A stretch of 12,682 bases of DNA, from assembly GCF_937890665.1 (NCBI RefSeq), contig NZ_CALADU010000305.1, positions 1-12,682 of the forward strand. Direction: 5' to 3'. The translations under genes were made by a program, and so were the position numbers. Below the pieces are notes generated by a model, which did no database searches, had not been told where the DNA came from, and was given only the letters and a program-made list of their open reading frames with translations. The stretch's first letter is position 1, and each line of letters begins with the position of its first letter. Below, piece by piece: positions 11,737-12,682 of this stretch. Source of the DNA: an uncultured Subdoligranulum sp. Lineage in GTDB: Bacteria > Bacillota_A > Clostridia > Oscillospirales > Ruminococcaceae.

Positions 11737-12682
11737 ATACATACCCCTTGTTTTGCGGCCAGGTCGCGGTAGTTTTCCACGAAGGCATCCAGATCTGTGA
11801 GGGGAATGTGGATGTCATCATGGGTGACTTTCATGTGCTCCAGCAGGCTTTGCAGCATGCTCCGGGCCAAAACAGGAACCGACTCTTCAAACAGCAGGTT
11901 GCGGGTCTCCTGCGGGTCGGAGGCGGTATCGTACAGTTCAAAGTACACTTCATCCTTGAAGATATCGGCGATCAGCTTGTACGCATCCCGCACTACACAG
12001 CGCTGAAAATTTCCGAGCGCGCCGTTGCCGTCAAACTGGATAAAAACATCCCGGCCGTCCCAAGCAGCCCCCTCTTCGATCAGGGGGACCAGACTGTGTC
12101 CTTCGCAGGCGGGGGCAGGCAGGTCCAAGTAGTGGCACAGGGTGGGCAAAACATCCAGATGGCTGACTGTGGAGGTCACATGCCGTCCTGCGTGCGCGCC
12201 CCCCGGCAGGCGGAGAAAAAGCGGCACACGGGCAGATTCCTCGTACATACACATTTTTTGGAAAAGGCGGTGGGACCCCAGCATCTCGCCATGGTCGGAG
12301 GTGAAAACGATCAGGCAGTCATCATAGATCCCCTGCCGCCGCAGTTCGTCCAGCAGACGGCCTACGCAGTCATCCAGCAGCCGGACCAGGCCAAGATAGA
12401 CCCGCCAGCTCTCCTTCCACTGTTCCCTGGTGTAGCGGCTGCCGACCACCCCGGTGAGATTGTACATCTGCAGGGGGGACTGGTAAGCGTACCACCGCCC
12501 TACGTTGTCAGGCAGGTGAACTTCTTCAGGCGTAACGCTGGAATACCAGGGTTCGGGAATATCAAGCGGCGGATGCGGGGCCAGAAACATGGCGCTGAGA
12601 AAGAGCGGCCGGCCGGGGTCGCGTTCCCGCAGGCCCAGCAGCGCACGGTCGGTAAAATAACCGTCAAAGTAGTAAGCGGGCC
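11733..12682 (-). CDS. sulfatase (S1 family), C-terminal part; N terminus beyond window
   Basis: The frame is open from the right edge, so about 316 codons are visible and the N terminus is missing, including the CxPxR/CxAxR formylglycine motif and the signal-peptide region if there is one. Visible family marks are FDGYFTDRALLGLRERDP, FLAPHPPLDIPEPW, FTSDHGEMLGSHRLFQK (the conserved metal-binding Asp-His) with YEESARVPLFLRLPGG, HLDVLPTLCHYLDLPAP and YELYDTASDPQETRNLL. An ATG at 12590 is internal, since homology continues to the right of it. The enzyme removes sulfate esters from a glycan. Its stop codon overlaps the lyase start by 4 bp, so desulfation and lyase cleavage are co-expressed. A maturase (anSME) must exist elsewhere in the genome; none is in the window. 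Confidence 0.9.
   Translation of the reverse strand, partial: PAYYFDGYFTDRALLGLRERDPGRPLFLSAMFLAPHPPLDIPEPWYSSVTPEEVHLPDNVGRWYAYQSPLQMYNLTGVVGSRYTREQWKESWRVYLGLVRLLDDCVGRLLDELRRQGIYDDCLIVFTSDHGEMLGSHRLFQKMCMYEESARVPLFLRLPGGAHAGRHVTSTVSHLDVLPTLCHYLDLPAPACEGHSLVPLIEEGAAWDGRDVFIQFDGNGALGNFQRCVVRDAYKLIADIFKDEVYFELYDTASDPQETRNLLFEESVPVLARSMLQSLLEHMKVTHDDIHIPLTDLDAFVENYRDLAAKQGVCI
11744..11749 (-). promoter_or_regulatory. Shine-Dalgarno that fixes the lyase start
   Basis: AAGGGG on the minus strand is 7 bases from the ATG at 11736 but only 1 base from the ATG at 11742. This favours the downstream ATG and the 4-bp ATGA overlap with the sulfatase gene. Confidence 0.6.

Overview
The window looks like a chromosomal segment of a gut-type Gram-positive anaerobe of the class Clostridia, probably near Faecalibacterium, Gemmiger or Subdoligranulum. 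This is inference. It rests on the Shine-Dalgarno sites (AAGGAG type), the lipoprotein-anchored ABC binding protein, the CBM26-type starch-binding protein with a C-terminal membrane anchor, and remnants of Firmicutes mobile elements. No rRNA or other species marker is present. Nearly every real gene lies on the minus strand, so the window reads right to left.

Left region (1-3900): a maltodextrin/starch uptake operon. Its first gene encodes an exported, membrane-anchored protein with three tandem CBM26-like modules. An ABC solute-binding lipoprotein, a MalF-type permease and a MalG-type permease follow. MalG stops after about 62 codons, so the transporter as seen here is broken. A strong hairpin separates the CBM gene from the transporter genes. 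A perfect 12-bp LacI-type palindrome lies between the putative promoter and the CBM gene.

Middle region (3900-7390): a graveyard of mobile and addiction elements. It starts with an intergenic locus that looks like a type I toxin-antitoxin module: a 36-codon hydrophobic peptide gene with a near-perfect Shine-Dalgarno. Its predicted mRNA 5' end can pair over 15 perfect bases with its own 3' end, and an opposite-strand terminator lies upstream. Next are the 3' part of a tRNA-Lys(CTT) gene (a possible integration-site scar), an intact RelBE/ParE-type pair with a 31-bp dyad over its promoter, a serine recombinase lacking its middle, a 43-nt perfect-stem hairpin, a replication-initiator (RepA/DUF6017-like) fragment cut at both ends, about 300 bp with no gene, and an RHS-repeat fragment on the opposite strand.

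Right region (7389-12682): a tightly packed minus-strand operon for a sulfated or uronic-acid-containing glycan. The order of transcription is sulfatase (its N terminus lies beyond the window), heparinase II/III-family lyase, DUF3604/PHP-like protein, then ROK-family sugar kinase. Two junctions are 4-bp ATGA overlaps, and neither the lyase nor the PHP protein has a signal peptide. This suggests intracellular desulfation, lyase cleavage and phosphorylation of imported oligosaccharides. The ROK gene carries a +1 frameshift at a five-A run, which is either a real lesion or a sequencing error. The two carbohydrate loci have probably been brought together, or at least separated, by the decayed mobile DNA between them.
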